In this document: piece by piece, positions 1-9,056 of the stretch
Layout of the letters: each line of letters begins with the position of its first letter
How positions within the stretch are numbered: the stretch's first letter is position 1
Source of the DNA: an uncultured Clostridia bacterium
GTDB taxonomy: Bacteria > Bacillota > Clostridia > Peptostreptococcales > Anaerovoracaceae
Direction: 5' to 3'
DNA length: 27,128 nt
Assembly (NCBI GenBank): GCA_934255545.1
Contig: CAKQOE010000034.1
Span: forward strand, 1 to 27,128
The notes under the pieces: generated by a model
Databases searched by the model: none
What the model was told of the DNA's origin: nothing
Seen by the model: the letters and a program-made list of their open reading frames with translations, nothing else
Program-made: the position numbers and the translations under genes

Positions 1-1687
1 CAGTTTTATCACCTTCATCTTTATCTACCCATATGGCATATAAATTTTTCTGATCGCTATGATGACCATTTACTCGGATAATATCACCCGGCATATAGTC
101 AAGTGTATTCAGATCTTCATTTAATGACCACCCTAACAGCCTTTTTCCATCTGGAGGTTTGATGTCTGTATCATCCCGTACATATAGAGTCAAATCACCT
201 GATGTATATGACCATTCGTCGATCACATTACCATTTCCATTTATCCTGCCATCGCCTAAATAATAAAAAAGCGATCCCAATACGCAATCCCATCCCTGTA
301 CATCAAAAATTCTAACTCTGTTTTTATCATTATCTACCGTGCTTCCGGGCGTATAAATACCGTTTGAAAATGACCAGTATCCAGTACCATTGATATCAGT
401 TAATTCTTTATAACCGTTATTTCTAAAATTATATTTATCATCTATCCAGAGTTTCTTAGGCGCCTTACTCGTTTCACTTGATGAATACTTATAATATATA
501 GATGGTAAAACTGCTTCATCAGAATTTCCGCATTTTAAATAGTCACCACTGCCATCAGATTCAACGCCATAATTATACTGACTGTTATATCTTATCACGA
601 CATCTCCCGGATCAATTTTCAGCCATCTGGCATATATCGTTATTGTCTCGTTTTCCTGTTTTGCCGTAATCGGACTGTTATTTGGGCATTTAGTCTTAGC
701 ATTATATGGACCCGAATTATTATAATACCAGCCATCTAATATATATCCATCCCTTACAGAATCATAAGATCCTACATGTAATCCATCCACTAAATCACTT
801 TGAATTTCTATATAATTTTTTCCTTCGATCCTGCCGCCATTAGCATCTACTATAAACGTTGATTCCTTTGACTCAGTCCTTAAATATTGTTCGCCATTGT
901 ATACACTTATTTCTTTATTGTCATCTATACCAGATCCGGCATAATATCTAAAATATTGTTTTGTCATATAGCAATATTCTTCTATCTCCTCTGTGTTACA
1001 TGTAATCGCAGGTGCATTATTTCCTTCGATCTGCAAGTGCCCACTATATAACTTTAGCTGTTCTTTTACTTCTATTGCACTTCCATTGACGCCACCTGTT
1101 ATTTTTATTCCGGATCTCCAATGGGAACTAAGTGTAATCTTATCCGCCTTTATTGCTGGAATATTTTCACTTCCAAAAACATTAACAACATTTTTATTTA
1201 AGGCATACATATAATCACCACTAGCATCTATATCTATTTTTTTTGCTATTATGGCACTATTATTATCGCCAGCATAAACAGTCAACGTACTATTACGGTG
1301 AATGGAAATATCTAAATTTCCATCTATATTCTGTATGGCAGGTGTATCATTTCCTTTTATGATATTGTCCCTATACACGTCTACCAACAAGACTCTGCCA
1401 TTGTTATTGTATATGATCCCTGAACCTGAATAATTTTCCAAATATATCTGACCATAGTCATCAGCCTCTGGACACCAATACGTCCATCCATTACCTTCGG
1501 CATTTTCGTTCGGATCATACTTTTGACCATCAACTATAAGATATCCTGCATCGTCAGTTTCATCATACATAGCTGCCTGACTTTCGTCACTATATGCAAT
1601 AACTTGAGCGGGAATTATTGTAAATATGACCAATATTATTATATTTATAGAAATCAACTTCCTGTAAGTAGGATCTTTAATCATCAT
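1..1687 (-). CDS. Secreted beta-repeat/InlB-repeat-like surface protein (partial, 3' end outside window)
   Basis: I read this frame directly from the minus strand. It stays open from ATG at 1687 to the left edge, about 562 codons, so the C-terminus is missing. The N-terminus has a short basic stretch and a hydrophobic core (LISINIIILVIFTIIPAQVIA), a likely signal peptide. Next comes a region of short beta-strand-like repeats (GNDTPAIQNIDGNL, ENIPAIKADKITL, NGSAIEVKEQLKL), suggestive of a beta-helix. After it lies an InlB B-repeat-like segment around GYILDGWYYNNSG and ITIYARWLK. It is a clear paralogue of the gene just upstream, sharing the order of blocks and motifs such as LLGWSLNEDLNTLDY and NLYAIWVDKD. 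The gap to that gene is 59 bp, so they are probably co-transcribed. The ribosome site is weak (GAGAAAAGG). Exact function unknown; cell-surface location is inferred. Confidence 0.8.
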   Translation of the reverse strand, partial: MMIKDPTYRKLISINIIILVIFTIIPAQVIAYSDESQAAMYDETDDAGYLIVDGQKYDPNENAEGNGWTYWCPEADDYGQIYLENYSGSGIIYNNNGRVLLVDVYRDNIIKGNDTPAIQNIDGNLDISIHRNSTLTVYAGDNNSAIIAKKIDIDASGDYMYALNKNVVNVFGSENIPAIKADKITLSSHWRSGIKITGGVNGSAIEVKEQLKLYSGHLQIEGNNAPAITCNTEEIEEYCYMTKQYFRYYAGSGIDDNKEISVYNGEQYLRTESKESTFIVDANGGRIEGKNYIEIQSDLVDGLHVGSYDSVRDGYILDGWYYNNSGPYNAKTKCPNNSPITAKQENETITIYARWLKIDPGDVVIRYNSQYNYGVESDGSGDYLKCGNSDEAVLPSIYYKYSSSETSKAPKKLWIDDKYNFRNNGYKELTDINGTGYWSFSNGIYTPGSTVDNDKNRVRIFDVQGWDCVLGSLFYYLGDGRINGNGNVIDEWSYTSGDLTLYVRDDTDIKPPDGKRLLGWSLNEDLNTLDYMPGDIIRVNGHHSDQKNLYAIWVDKDEGDKT

Positions 1688-1746
1688 TTTTATTCAGCCT
1701 TTTCTCATATAATGTATTTTGTAGATTTTTAATCATATTGCACATA

Positions 1747-3741
1747 CTATATTTCTATATCAAATCCTCCATCTTTATTCTTTACCGCCGTCTGTACAGC
1801 CTGTACAGGAGCAAATCTGTCCGGACTCATTGTGAACAGCTTTATATGATCTATTCTGTAATATTCTTTCTGTCCACATTTAACCGCAGCCTTTCGATCT
1901 GCATCAGGAGTGAGTTCAACTGTTTTTATTTGTTTACCCTTTGAATTATAAAATGCTGCATAACATAAACCTGTGTTTTCACTTATGTCATTGAATGTTA
2001 TCGTTTTATCTTTCCCGTCTTTGTCTGCCCATATGGCATACAGATTTATGTTTCTATCACCGGTTTTTACTTCTATTTTTTCACCAACTTCATAATCAAG
2101 AGTTGACGCATCTGGCTTTAACGACCAACCTATCAGTTCTTTGTTATCAGGATTATCTATATACTGGTCATCAATTGTATATACACAAAGGTCTTGAGAG
2201 GTAGTTACAAGTTCCTGTTTTATTAAAGTTCCACTGTCATAGGTATTCATACCGCTTAAATTATAAATTACACAATCTATGGCTTCAAAATATGGTACGA
2301 ATATTTTAATATCACCACTATCATTTTCTACTTTGTCACCTGCACGATAAAACCCTTTGGTTGTTAAATAATACTCTTTACCATTCAAATCCGTAAAAAC
2401 TTTTTCCTCAAGGTTATCTCTATCTGCCCAAAATGTTTGTTCATATTTTCTGATAGTCCATTCATATTTCTGAATATCACTATTAAATTTATTCCAGCCT
2501 GAGTATAGAGAATATGGCAGTTTACATTGATTTTCGTCTGTATTCAGCTTCACATACTTAGTTCCATCCGATTGTGCAGCGCGGTAATTGTCATGAGATG
2601 ACAAATCTACTGAACGTCCGCCAATATCATTAGTAGCATCGACTATAATGTCACCCTTATCAGCTTTAAACCATCCTGCATATACAGTGATGTCCTTGTC
2701 TTCATTTTCTCTGACTGTTTCACTTATATTTACAGCATTTTCAATTTTATTTTGATTATCTTTATTCTTATACCAACCTGAAAATATGTATCCGTCACGG
2801 TTTAATGTATACTCGCTCAAATAATAAACACCATCATCATCCGTAATAGTATATCTGCCCCCAGTAATTGCGCTTCCATTTTTTTGTAGTAGATAGTCAT
2901 CCAGCCGATAGGCTCTGCTGAATGAATATTTCTTCATTATTTGATTATTCCCATTTACAGTTCCTTCATTAGCATCAATAGTTAAATTGCATTTTTTCTC
3001 AAGAAATTTTAGATATTTTTCACCATTATATTTTTCTATCAGGCTTAAATTATTTTCATCATTTCCTGCATACAATTTATTATTTCTATTGTAAAATCTA
3101 TCAAGTAAAAGTGTATTTTCATAATCATTAAGTTCGCTTATAGCTGCACTTTTTTTACTGCCATATAAAAATATATCTCCTGATTTTAATTCTAATTTAT
3201 TATTTACTTCTACAGCACTTGCATTTGTTCCACCATATATATTAAATTTATGATCACAAAGTGATTCTAATCTTACATTATCAGCCTTAATTCCGGGATT
3301 CCCAGTTCCTCCTCTTATCTCTAATGACCCATCGGCATCAATACTATAGTTTATACTTATTATAAGATCACCATTAAGATATTCGACAGCGGGACCATTG
3401 TTGCCAGTTATTATATTTTCATAGTCTAATATAGTAATACCTAATATTTTAGAATCGCTTCTTGAATAAATAATCGGTCCACCATTATACCCATATAAAT
3501 ACAAACTGCTCTTACCACCATAACCATCAGGATCATACGACCAACCATTTCCTCCTAATTTTTCTCTTGCATCATATTTAACACCATTGATAATAATATA
3601 ATCCTCACCACTTGCGTCATTTGTAGATGCCATTAAACTTTCATTGCCATCTGCAAAAGCGGTCGTAGAAATCATTGTAAATACTAATATCAATACTATA
3701 TTTACAGAAATCAAACGTTTATAAATACAATTTAAATGCAT
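1747..3741 (-). CDS. Secreted beta-repeat/InlB-repeat-like surface protein, paralogue of the partial gene
   Basis: This protein has 664 aa from the ATG at 3741. The frame also allows ATG 3762 or TTG 3765, but GGTGAGG lies 11 bases before 3741 and that start gives an N-terminus like its paralogue (YKRLISVNIVLILVFTMIS, a signal peptide). The first third holds beta-repeat motifs (NNGPAVEYLNGDL, GNPGIKADNVRL, NASAVEVNNKLEL), which look like a beta-helix or beta-solenoid. The middle has an InlB B-repeat-like unit (GYIFSGWYKNKDNQN then ITVYAGWFKADKGD), and a second GWSLKPD/NLYAIWADKDG segment follows. The last 70 residues (YAAFYNSKGKQIKTVELTP and on) match the C-terminal module of other proteins in this window. 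No LPXTG, SLH or dockerin is seen. The DNA is AT-rich. Probable adhesin or matrix protein; function not established. Confidence 0.82.
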   Translation of the reverse strand: MHLNCIYKRLISVNIVLILVFTMISTTAFADGNESLMASTNDASGEDYIIINGVKYDAREKLGGNGWSYDPDGYGGKSSLYLYGYNGGPIIYSRSDSKILGITILDYENIITGNNGPAVEYLNGDLIISINYSIDADGSLEIRGGTGNPGIKADNVRLESLCDHKFNIYGGTNASAVEVNNKLELKSGDIFLYGSKKSAAISELNDYENTLLLDRFYNRNNKLYAGNDENNLSLIEKYNGEKYLKFLEKKCNLTIDANEGTVNGNNQIMKKYSFSRAYRLDDYLLQKNGSAITGGRYTITDDDGVYYLSEYTLNRDGYIFSGWYKNKDNQNKIENAVNISETVRENEDKDITVYAGWFKADKGDIIVDATNDIGGRSVDLSSHDNYRAAQSDGTKYVKLNTDENQCKLPYSLYSGWNKFNSDIQKYEWTIRKYEQTFWADRDNLEEKVFTDLNGKEYYLTTKGFYRAGDKVENDSGDIKIFVPYFEAIDCVIYNLSGMNTYDSGTLIKQELVTTSQDLCVYTIDDQYIDNPDNKELIGWSLKPDASTLDYEVGEKIEVKTGDRNINLYAIWADKDGKDKTITFNDISENTGLCYAAFYNSKGKQIKTVELTPDADRKAAVKCGQKEYYRIDHIKLFTMSPDRFAPVQAVQTAVKNKDGGFDIEI

Positions 3742-3796
3742 TACTATTTTAACCTCACCCATCAATAGATATAAAACTATATATAATCATAGTCTG

Positions 3797-5740
3797 TCAG
3801 CTTTCCCAGATGATTTTTCCTGTAAGCGGCGCACCTCCCTCTGCATCTGTTATATATAGTCCAACTGCTTCTATTTCGCCTGCGGCTGTCACATCCAACC
3901 TAACACTCGCCCGTTTGCCATCAGCATATGGTGTGAGCTGCAGTTTTTTTATCGATGTCATTTTACCGTCTGCATCATACTCAGCCTGGAAGGCTGCTAT
4001 ACTGTTGGCATTTCTTCCTGCAAGGTATATTTCTGCTGTATCTGATACATTAAGATCTTCCGGGTACGCGCACCATACGCCTGACTCCGTATCAGACGGT
4101 GCTGTGTGACCTGATCTGATATTTTCATCAAGAAGATATCCTGTAAGCCCTGCACGCGTCCCGCGTGTGCATGATGCTCCGCTTTTAATGTACATAGTCG
4201 GAGCATCCCTGTCAGCCGAAGCCTTTCCGATAATATTTACATTGTCCCACTTAAATGACGCATCTTTTTCGGCTGTTACTGCAGTTTTATCAGTGCTGAA
4301 CATCAGGTCATAAACATTTTCATCTGCACTGTCGATCATAAATGCAGAGCCCGATGGGATAGTGATCTCATCCGCTGACATAACTGTATCCTGCTGTATG
4401 TTCATCTCAACATTCTTTATATATGGACCGATCTCATAACCGCTGATAACGTATACGACCCCATTACCATATCTTTTAAGATCGACCATGGCTCTTACAA
4501 AGTCTCCTGATATCTCAGCTTCAGCCGGAGTCAGGCATATATCAGTTATCTGCATATCAACTCCGGGATATTTTTCTTCAACAAAAAGTTCAGGGAAATC
4601 AAATTCAACAGATGAGTTTGATAACAGCTTTCCAGTCACCCTATGATCAGCGGAGCTGTCGCCCGTGAAATATTTATTATTACAGAAGTACTTGTACATA
4701 GTTGTATTCACATAATATTTTTCATCCTGAAATTTAATGTCTTTGTCAAAGTCATCCCATGTACAATCTATCGCATACCATTTTCCGTCTATCCTGATAT
4801 AATTCCACGCATGATTATTACTTTCAAACTGTCCGGGAACTGATGTACCGCACCCTGCTACAAACATGCAAGGCAGTCCGACCGCATTACACAAAGCCTT
4901 ATATGCTTTGGCATAGCTTTCACACACTACACTATCATGGTCTGCCAGCAGACCGTAGGCATTATGTGGAAGCGCATACGGATATTCTGCCTTATATGCA
5001 TCTTCATTATCAACATATTCATTGTTATATTCAGTATGAGATGAAATATAATCATATATGTTTTTATATTGCTCTATTTCAGATGCATCGTAATCAAACT
5101 GCTCTTTAAAATCATTTACGCTTCTGTTAAACTCCGTTATTCTCTGTGCACAGTCATGCAGAAAAGTTACATTATATACCGCTTTTGTATAGTTCTGACC
5201 CATTCCCTTAAAGTTCACATTAATTACGGTAAAATATTCCGATTCCGGTTCATCATAAAAAAATGTATTACATCCGGTAAAGAAATCACATCCGGATATA
5301 TCTGAACTACCTATGTTTAACGACGATATATCAACAACGATCTGCGCTTTGCCGGACGCTATCTCTTCATCCGTAAAGGCACGCTGCCCAAATGCCTTAT
5401 ATACAAGATCCTGCAGCGAACCTTCTTCAAACTGCGCGCCGTACCCCGGCGCAGACTCATCAAACTTAAGCTTTACATTTTCTTTGTTTTCATCGTTATC
5501 ACTCGCATAAAGCGCAATATTTCTGTTCTCATCAATGATCTTCGATCCATCGGTGATATCCTGAAGCCCACCGCACTTTTCCTTCGCCGGGTCATACGGA
5601 ATTTCAATATTCGTATTCTCCTGATCTCCCAAAACCTTCGGCGCCGCGTCAGACTGCGCATATGCAGCACATGGCATTAATGATGTAATCATTGCCGCTG
5701 CCAGCAGCGCCGGCAGCAGCTTTTTTCTTATATTTTTCAT
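3797..5740 (-). CDS. Secreted transglutaminase-like superfamily protein
   Basis: This 647-aa protein starts with a clear signal peptide (MKNIRKKLLPALLAAAMITS, cleavage probably after AAYAQ). The centre is a transglutaminase-like/papain-fold domain. Cys273 sits in SVVCESYAKAYKALCN, His310 in NNHAWNYIRIDGKW and Asp325 in AIDCTWDD, so the Cys-His-Asp triad of the family is complete. In bacteria this family is mostly extracellular peptidases or amidases acting on peptidoglycan or proteins, or protein cross-linkers; the substrate here cannot be read. A YDYISSHTEYNN helix precedes the domain, as in many members. Residues 400-580 form a beta-rich tail, and the last 70 residues carry the C-terminal module shared with neighbours (EYDADGKMTSIKKLQLTP). 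The gaps are 37 bp to the upstream gene and 55 bp to the downstream one, which fits one operon. The start is supported by the signal peptide; the ribosome site is weak. Confidence 0.88.
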   Translation of the reverse strand: MKNIRKKLLPALLAAAMITSLMPCAAYAQSDAAPKVLGDQENTNIEIPYDPAKEKCGGLQDITDGSKIIDENRNIALYASDNDENKENVKLKFDESAPGYGAQFEEGSLQDLVYKAFGQRAFTDEEIASGKAQIVVDISSLNIGSSDISGCDFFTGCNTFFYDEPESEYFTVINVNFKGMGQNYTKAVYNVTFLHDCAQRITEFNRSVNDFKEQFDYDASEIEQYKNIYDYISSHTEYNNEYVDNEDAYKAEYPYALPHNAYGLLADHDSVVCESYAKAYKALCNAVGLPCMFVAGCGTSVPGQFESNNHAWNYIRIDGKWYAIDCTWDDFDKDIKFQDEKYYVNTTMYKYFCNNKYFTGDSSADHRVTGKLLSNSSVEFDFPELFVEEKYPGVDMQITDICLTPAEAEISGDFVRAMVDLKRYGNGVVYVISGYEIGPYIKNVEMNIQQDTVMSADEITIPSGSAFMIDSADENVYDLMFSTDKTAVTAEKDASFKWDNVNIIGKASADRDAPTMYIKSGASCTRGTRAGLTGYLLDENIRSGHTAPSDTESGVWCAYPEDLNVSDTAEIYLAGRNANSIAAFQAEYDADGKMTSIKKLQLTPYADGKRASVRLDVTAAGEIEAVGLYITDAEGGAPLTGKIIWES

Positions 5741-5777
5741 AAATCTATATCGCTTTCATTCGTGCTGTATCCAGAAC

Positions 5778-8700
5778 CTACACTCTCAGCTCTTTCGCCT
5801 CATACAAAGGCTTTTTACTGTGATCCATATAAAACAGCTTCACTGTACAGCCTGATGCCAGTTTCTCAGATGTAAGAGTGACTTCAGTTCTGCCGCCTGC
5901 ATCTATTGAAAAGCTTTCAAGCATCTGTCCGTTTTTATTGTATACAGCAGCTTTGAGCGTGCCCTCTGCGCCTCCTGTATATACATCTATAGTTTTTTTA
6001 TCAACATCTGCAGAAATTATGTCGAAGCTTCGCTCCGCAATAGCAAAATCGCTGAAACTAGTCAAAACTATCGAAATATACTTTTTACCATCTTCAGTAA
6101 ATACTCTTGTTCCCGGTACTTCTTCATATGTTCCGTCCTTATGGAAATGAAGCATTACTAAAAACGCCGGATCCATGTCATCAGGAACAGGAAGTATTAT
6201 CCTTACCGGTATTTTCAGATTCTCAGGATCATCTGCATTATCAAGCGTCATTGAGAATTTCAGTGCATTCTTATATAAAGCCGGAGGAACTGTTCCTTCA
6301 TCGGCTGGGCCAATACTCAGCTCTGCATTTCCAGTTTCTGAATTAAGATTTGCTCCTATTATCATGATATTACTTGTATCGAGCCAATCAGGCGCATTAT
6401 TGTTATTTATGTATGCCAGATGTCCCGTTTTTTCTTCAAGGGCTCTGAGTTTTGACATAGTTCCTGAGTCGTATCCCCAGTAATCATCATCCATGAGCAT
6501 TGCTTTTTTGAGGTTTTCTGTACCGTTGGCAGCTACAGACTGTTTTAATTCCTTCTTCTGCTCATCAGTAAGCGCAGTTTCGCTTTCATATTTCTGCACA
6601 AGCTCATCCAGATTCAGCTTTACATTTTCAAAATAATATACCGGACTGAGCTCTGACCATTCGCTGCTGCAGGCTTCCTCTATATTCATACTGAGCGTTC
6701 TGACAGTAAAGTAATATTTTCCCTCTCCATATTTCTGAAGTGCATAACTGCTGAATCCATCTTCACCTGTTCCTGAGTATCTTTCTTCTTCGTTAAGTGG
6801 ATATATCGCAGTTGAACTATCTACACGTTCATATTCACCTGTGCTTTCGTCAAGGTAATAAAACTGGACACTGTATCCATAAATAAGATCCTGATCTGAT
6901 GTCGCATACCAGCAGCATCTTACATCGTTTGCATTATTTTTCCAGTGCAGCTCATCAGGTGCATTAAGCTTTCTGCTAGGTTTTTTGTACTCCCATACTT
7001 CTGATCTTGCGATATCGCTGCTATCGTAATTCTTGCCGTCACCCTTCATCTGTACTGTAAAATAATATCTTCCGCTGTCGATATTGAATGTATTATCACC
7101 TGAACGTTCATTTATCCAGTCCTCACCTGCCAGTATCGCAGCATCGAGGACGCTCACTACTTCATAGTTGCTTTCAATATTACCGTCGTGTATAGTCTGA
7201 CTGAATACCTCTGTATCGTTGTCAGCATTGTAAAGCTTCAATATATATACATACTGATTTGGCTCACTGCACTTCCAGCTCATGAGACCCGGTATATCAT
7301 CTTCTACTATAAGATTGCCCTTTTCATCAACACACTTTCCCCATACAAGGTCAGTCGGTGTTGCCAGCTTCGGCAGACCATCTGAACTTTTTTCTGCTAT
7401 TGCAAAGTCACTGAAGCTTGTTACTATTATGGAAACATATTTTTTGCCATTTTCAGTAAATACTCTCGGTCTCTGCACCTCTTCACAGCTTCCGTCTTTC
7501 TTGAAATGGAGCACTGTTAATGACGATGTGTCCATACTGTCAGGGATCGGCAGTATTATCTCAACAGGTATCTTAAGATCTGACGAATCGCCTGCATTAT
7601 CGAGCGTCATGGAAAATTTAACAGCGTTCTTGTACAAATTCGGAACGACACTGCTTTCATCGGCCCGGCCGATGCTCAGCTTTGCATTTCCTGTTTCTGA
7701 ATTCAGATTTGCTCCTATTACTGAAATACCGTCTGTGCCAAGGCTTGTGAGCCATTCCGGAGCAGCTGATACATCTATAGTCGCAGAGCCGCCTGCTTTA
7801 TCCTCAAGCATTTTCAGTGTTCCTATATTTTTCCATCCATCTCCGCGGTAATCATCGTCAGCCAGGATGGCTGCTCTGAGATTTTCAGTGCCGATAGCTG
7901 CAACATATTTTTTCATTTCTGCATTCTGTTCATCGGTCAACGTTTCGTCATCATTATATTTCTGGATTATGTCATAGAGGCTGAGCGGCTTGACTCCTTC
8001 CCTATACTCATGCTCAGAGCTGAGCACTGACCACGAGCTGCTGCATGTTTCTTCAATATTCATGCTAAGAGCCCTGACTGCCGCTACGTATTTTCCTTCA
8101 CCGTATTTGCTGTAATCGCTTATAGTTCGATCAGGATGTTCATCGTTTCTATCCCAATCATTCAGCATATCTGAGTAACGGTCATATTTCGCCAGTTTGT
8201 ATTCCCCCGTGCTTTCATCGAGCCAGTAGTAATCTACAACGTATGAATATATAAGGGACTTATCTGACGGTGCCGTCCAGTGAAGCTCATCACCATCCCA
8301 GTAAAGGTCAGTAGGTGAATCGATCACCTTATCAGGCTTTTTGTATTCCCATATATCCGACTTTATTACATCGCTGCTCTCATATTTTTCATTCGGATCC
8401 TGCGACTGAACTGTAAAATAGTACCGACCGCTTTCCATTTCAAATTCAGGCACTGCAGTACCTGAATCTATACTTGACTCTCCGCCCATAAGTATGTCAC
8501 TATATGACACATATCCACTGTCGGTTCCAATACCATATCCTGTATGCTGCCATATTTCCTCGTTATTATCAGCGTTATAAATCTTTACATTGTATACATA
8601 TTCACTTGAATTATTGACCTTCCAGGTCATAATGCCCGGAACAGTCTTATCCGTCATATTTCCGCTTTCATCAGCGAATTTTCCCCAGGCTACTTCTGTT

Positions 8701-8816
8701 GGGGCTGCAAGTTTTGTTGAGCTGTCAGATGCTGCAAATGCTGTAAATGTCAGCGCTGTTATCACAGCGGCCATCATAAATACAGTAATTATAAGTTTTT
8801 CCAAAATTTTAATCAT
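5778..8816 (-). CDS. Large secreted protein with two 450-residue repeats
   Basis: This 1012-aa protein has an N-terminal signal peptide (MIKILEKLIITVFMMAAVIT, ending near AFAA). Two long homologous units follow, about residues 36-479 and 480-930. Each opens with two fibronectin-III-like segments (LAAPTEVAWGK.., GRYYFTVQ.., SPTDLYWDG..). A helical stretch of about 70 residues comes next (LTDEQNAEMKKYVAAIGTEN against LTDEQKKELKQSVAANGTEN). Each unit closes with a beta domain (DLKIPVEIILPIPDSMD.., FTENGKKYVSIIVTSFSDFA). The last 70 residues are the shared C-terminal module (LKAAVYNKNGQMLESFSID). No catalytic motif or wall anchor was recognised. It is the first gene after the 8918-8952 terminator and probably leads the operon running to the left edge. 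I infer a structural or binding role at the surface. Confidence 0.8.
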   Translation of the reverse strand: MIKILEKLIITVFMMAAVITALTFTAFAASDSSTKLAAPTEVAWGKFADESGNMTDKTVPGIMTWKVNNSSEYVYNVKIYNADNNEEIWQHTGYGIGTDSGYVSYSDILMGGESSIDSGTAVPEFEMESGRYYFTVQSQDPNEKYESSDVIKSDIWEYKKPDKVIDSPTDLYWDGDELHWTAPSDKSLIYSYVVDYYWLDESTGEYKLAKYDRYSDMLNDWDRNDEHPDRTISDYSKYGEGKYVAAVRALSMNIEETCSSSWSVLSSEHEYREGVKPLSLYDIIQKYNDDETLTDEQNAEMKKYVAAIGTENLRAAILADDDYRGDGWKNIGTLKMLEDKAGGSATIDVSAAPEWLTSLGTDGISVIGANLNSETGNAKLSIGRADESSVVPNLYKNAVKFSMTLDNAGDSSDLKIPVEIILPIPDSMDTSSLTVLHFKKDGSCEEVQRPRVFTENGKKYVSIIVTSFSDFAIAEKSSDGLPKLATPTDLVWGKCVDEKGNLIVEDDIPGLMSWKCSEPNQYVYILKLYNADNDTEVFSQTIHDGNIESNYEVVSVLDAAILAGEDWINERSGDNTFNIDSGRYYFTVQMKGDGKNYDSSDIARSEVWEYKKPSRKLNAPDELHWKNNANDVRCCWYATSDQDLIYGYSVQFYYLDESTGEYERVDSSTAIYPLNEEERYSGTGEDGFSSYALQKYGEGKYYFTVRTLSMNIEEACSSEWSELSPVYYFENVKLNLDELVQKYESETALTDEQKKELKQSVAANGTENLKKAMLMDDDYWGYDSGTMSKLRALEEKTGHLAYINNNNAPDWLDTSNIMIIGANLNSETGNAELSIGPADEGTVPPALYKNALKFSMTLDNADDPENLKIPVRIILPVPDDMDPAFLVMLHFHKDGTYEEVPGTRVFTEDGKKYISIVLTSFSDFAIAERSFDIISADVDKKTIDVYTGGAEGTLKAAVYNKNGQMLESFSIDAGGRTEVTLTSEKLASGCTVKLFYMDHSKKPLYEAKELRV

Positions 8817-8917
8817 ATTATTGTTTTCACTTTCATCTCACATTTAACAGTAACTTTCCAATCAACTTTCTAAAGATAAAATTTTTAAATATCATTGTTA
8901 TTCAACCTTAACATCAA

Positions 8918-8952
8918 AAGGCGGTCTGAAACACAAAAGTTCAGACCGCCTT
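8918..8952 (-). terminator. Strong hairpin terminator after the 982-aa SLH gene
   Basis: A perfect 13-bp stem (AAGGCGGTCTGAA with TTCAGACCGCCTT) closes a 9-nt loop. On the minus strand the stem is followed by a short U run (CCGCCTTTTG). It lies about 105 nt after the stop at 9057 and separates the cohesin/dockerin group from the 1012-aa gene. On the plus strand the stem is followed by TTAAAG, so minus is the working direction. Confidence 0.8.
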
Positions 8953-9003
8953 AAAGTGCGCACCCTCGGTACAGTTAGTTTTTATTTGAATTATCAGAAT
9001 ATA

Positions 9004-9018
9004 GCGCGCCGGGCGCGC
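9004..9018. repeat. GC-rich 15-bp palindrome (copy A)
   Basis: GCGCGCC-G-GGCGCGC is a perfect dyad in an AT-rich gap, 39 nt after the stop at 9057. It is one of four 15-bp palindromes of the form nnGCGCC-S-GGCGCnn in this window. No U-tract follows, so it is not a standard terminator. Confidence 0.6.
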
Positions 9019-9056
9019 CCTGTATGCTGTACTTCAGGCGGATCATTAATTCAATT

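Noticed and set aside
7282..7851. A 189-codon plus-strand frame inside the 1012-aa gene
   Set aside because: It lies wholly opposite a well-supported secreted protein gene and shows no recognisable motif.
8817..8917. Promoter of the 1012-aa gene
   Set aside because: The region is AT-rich with several partial boxes, but none pairs a good -35 with a good -10 at a correct distance. A GTTACTGTT element also occurs upstream of the dockerin gene, but two copies are too few to call a site.
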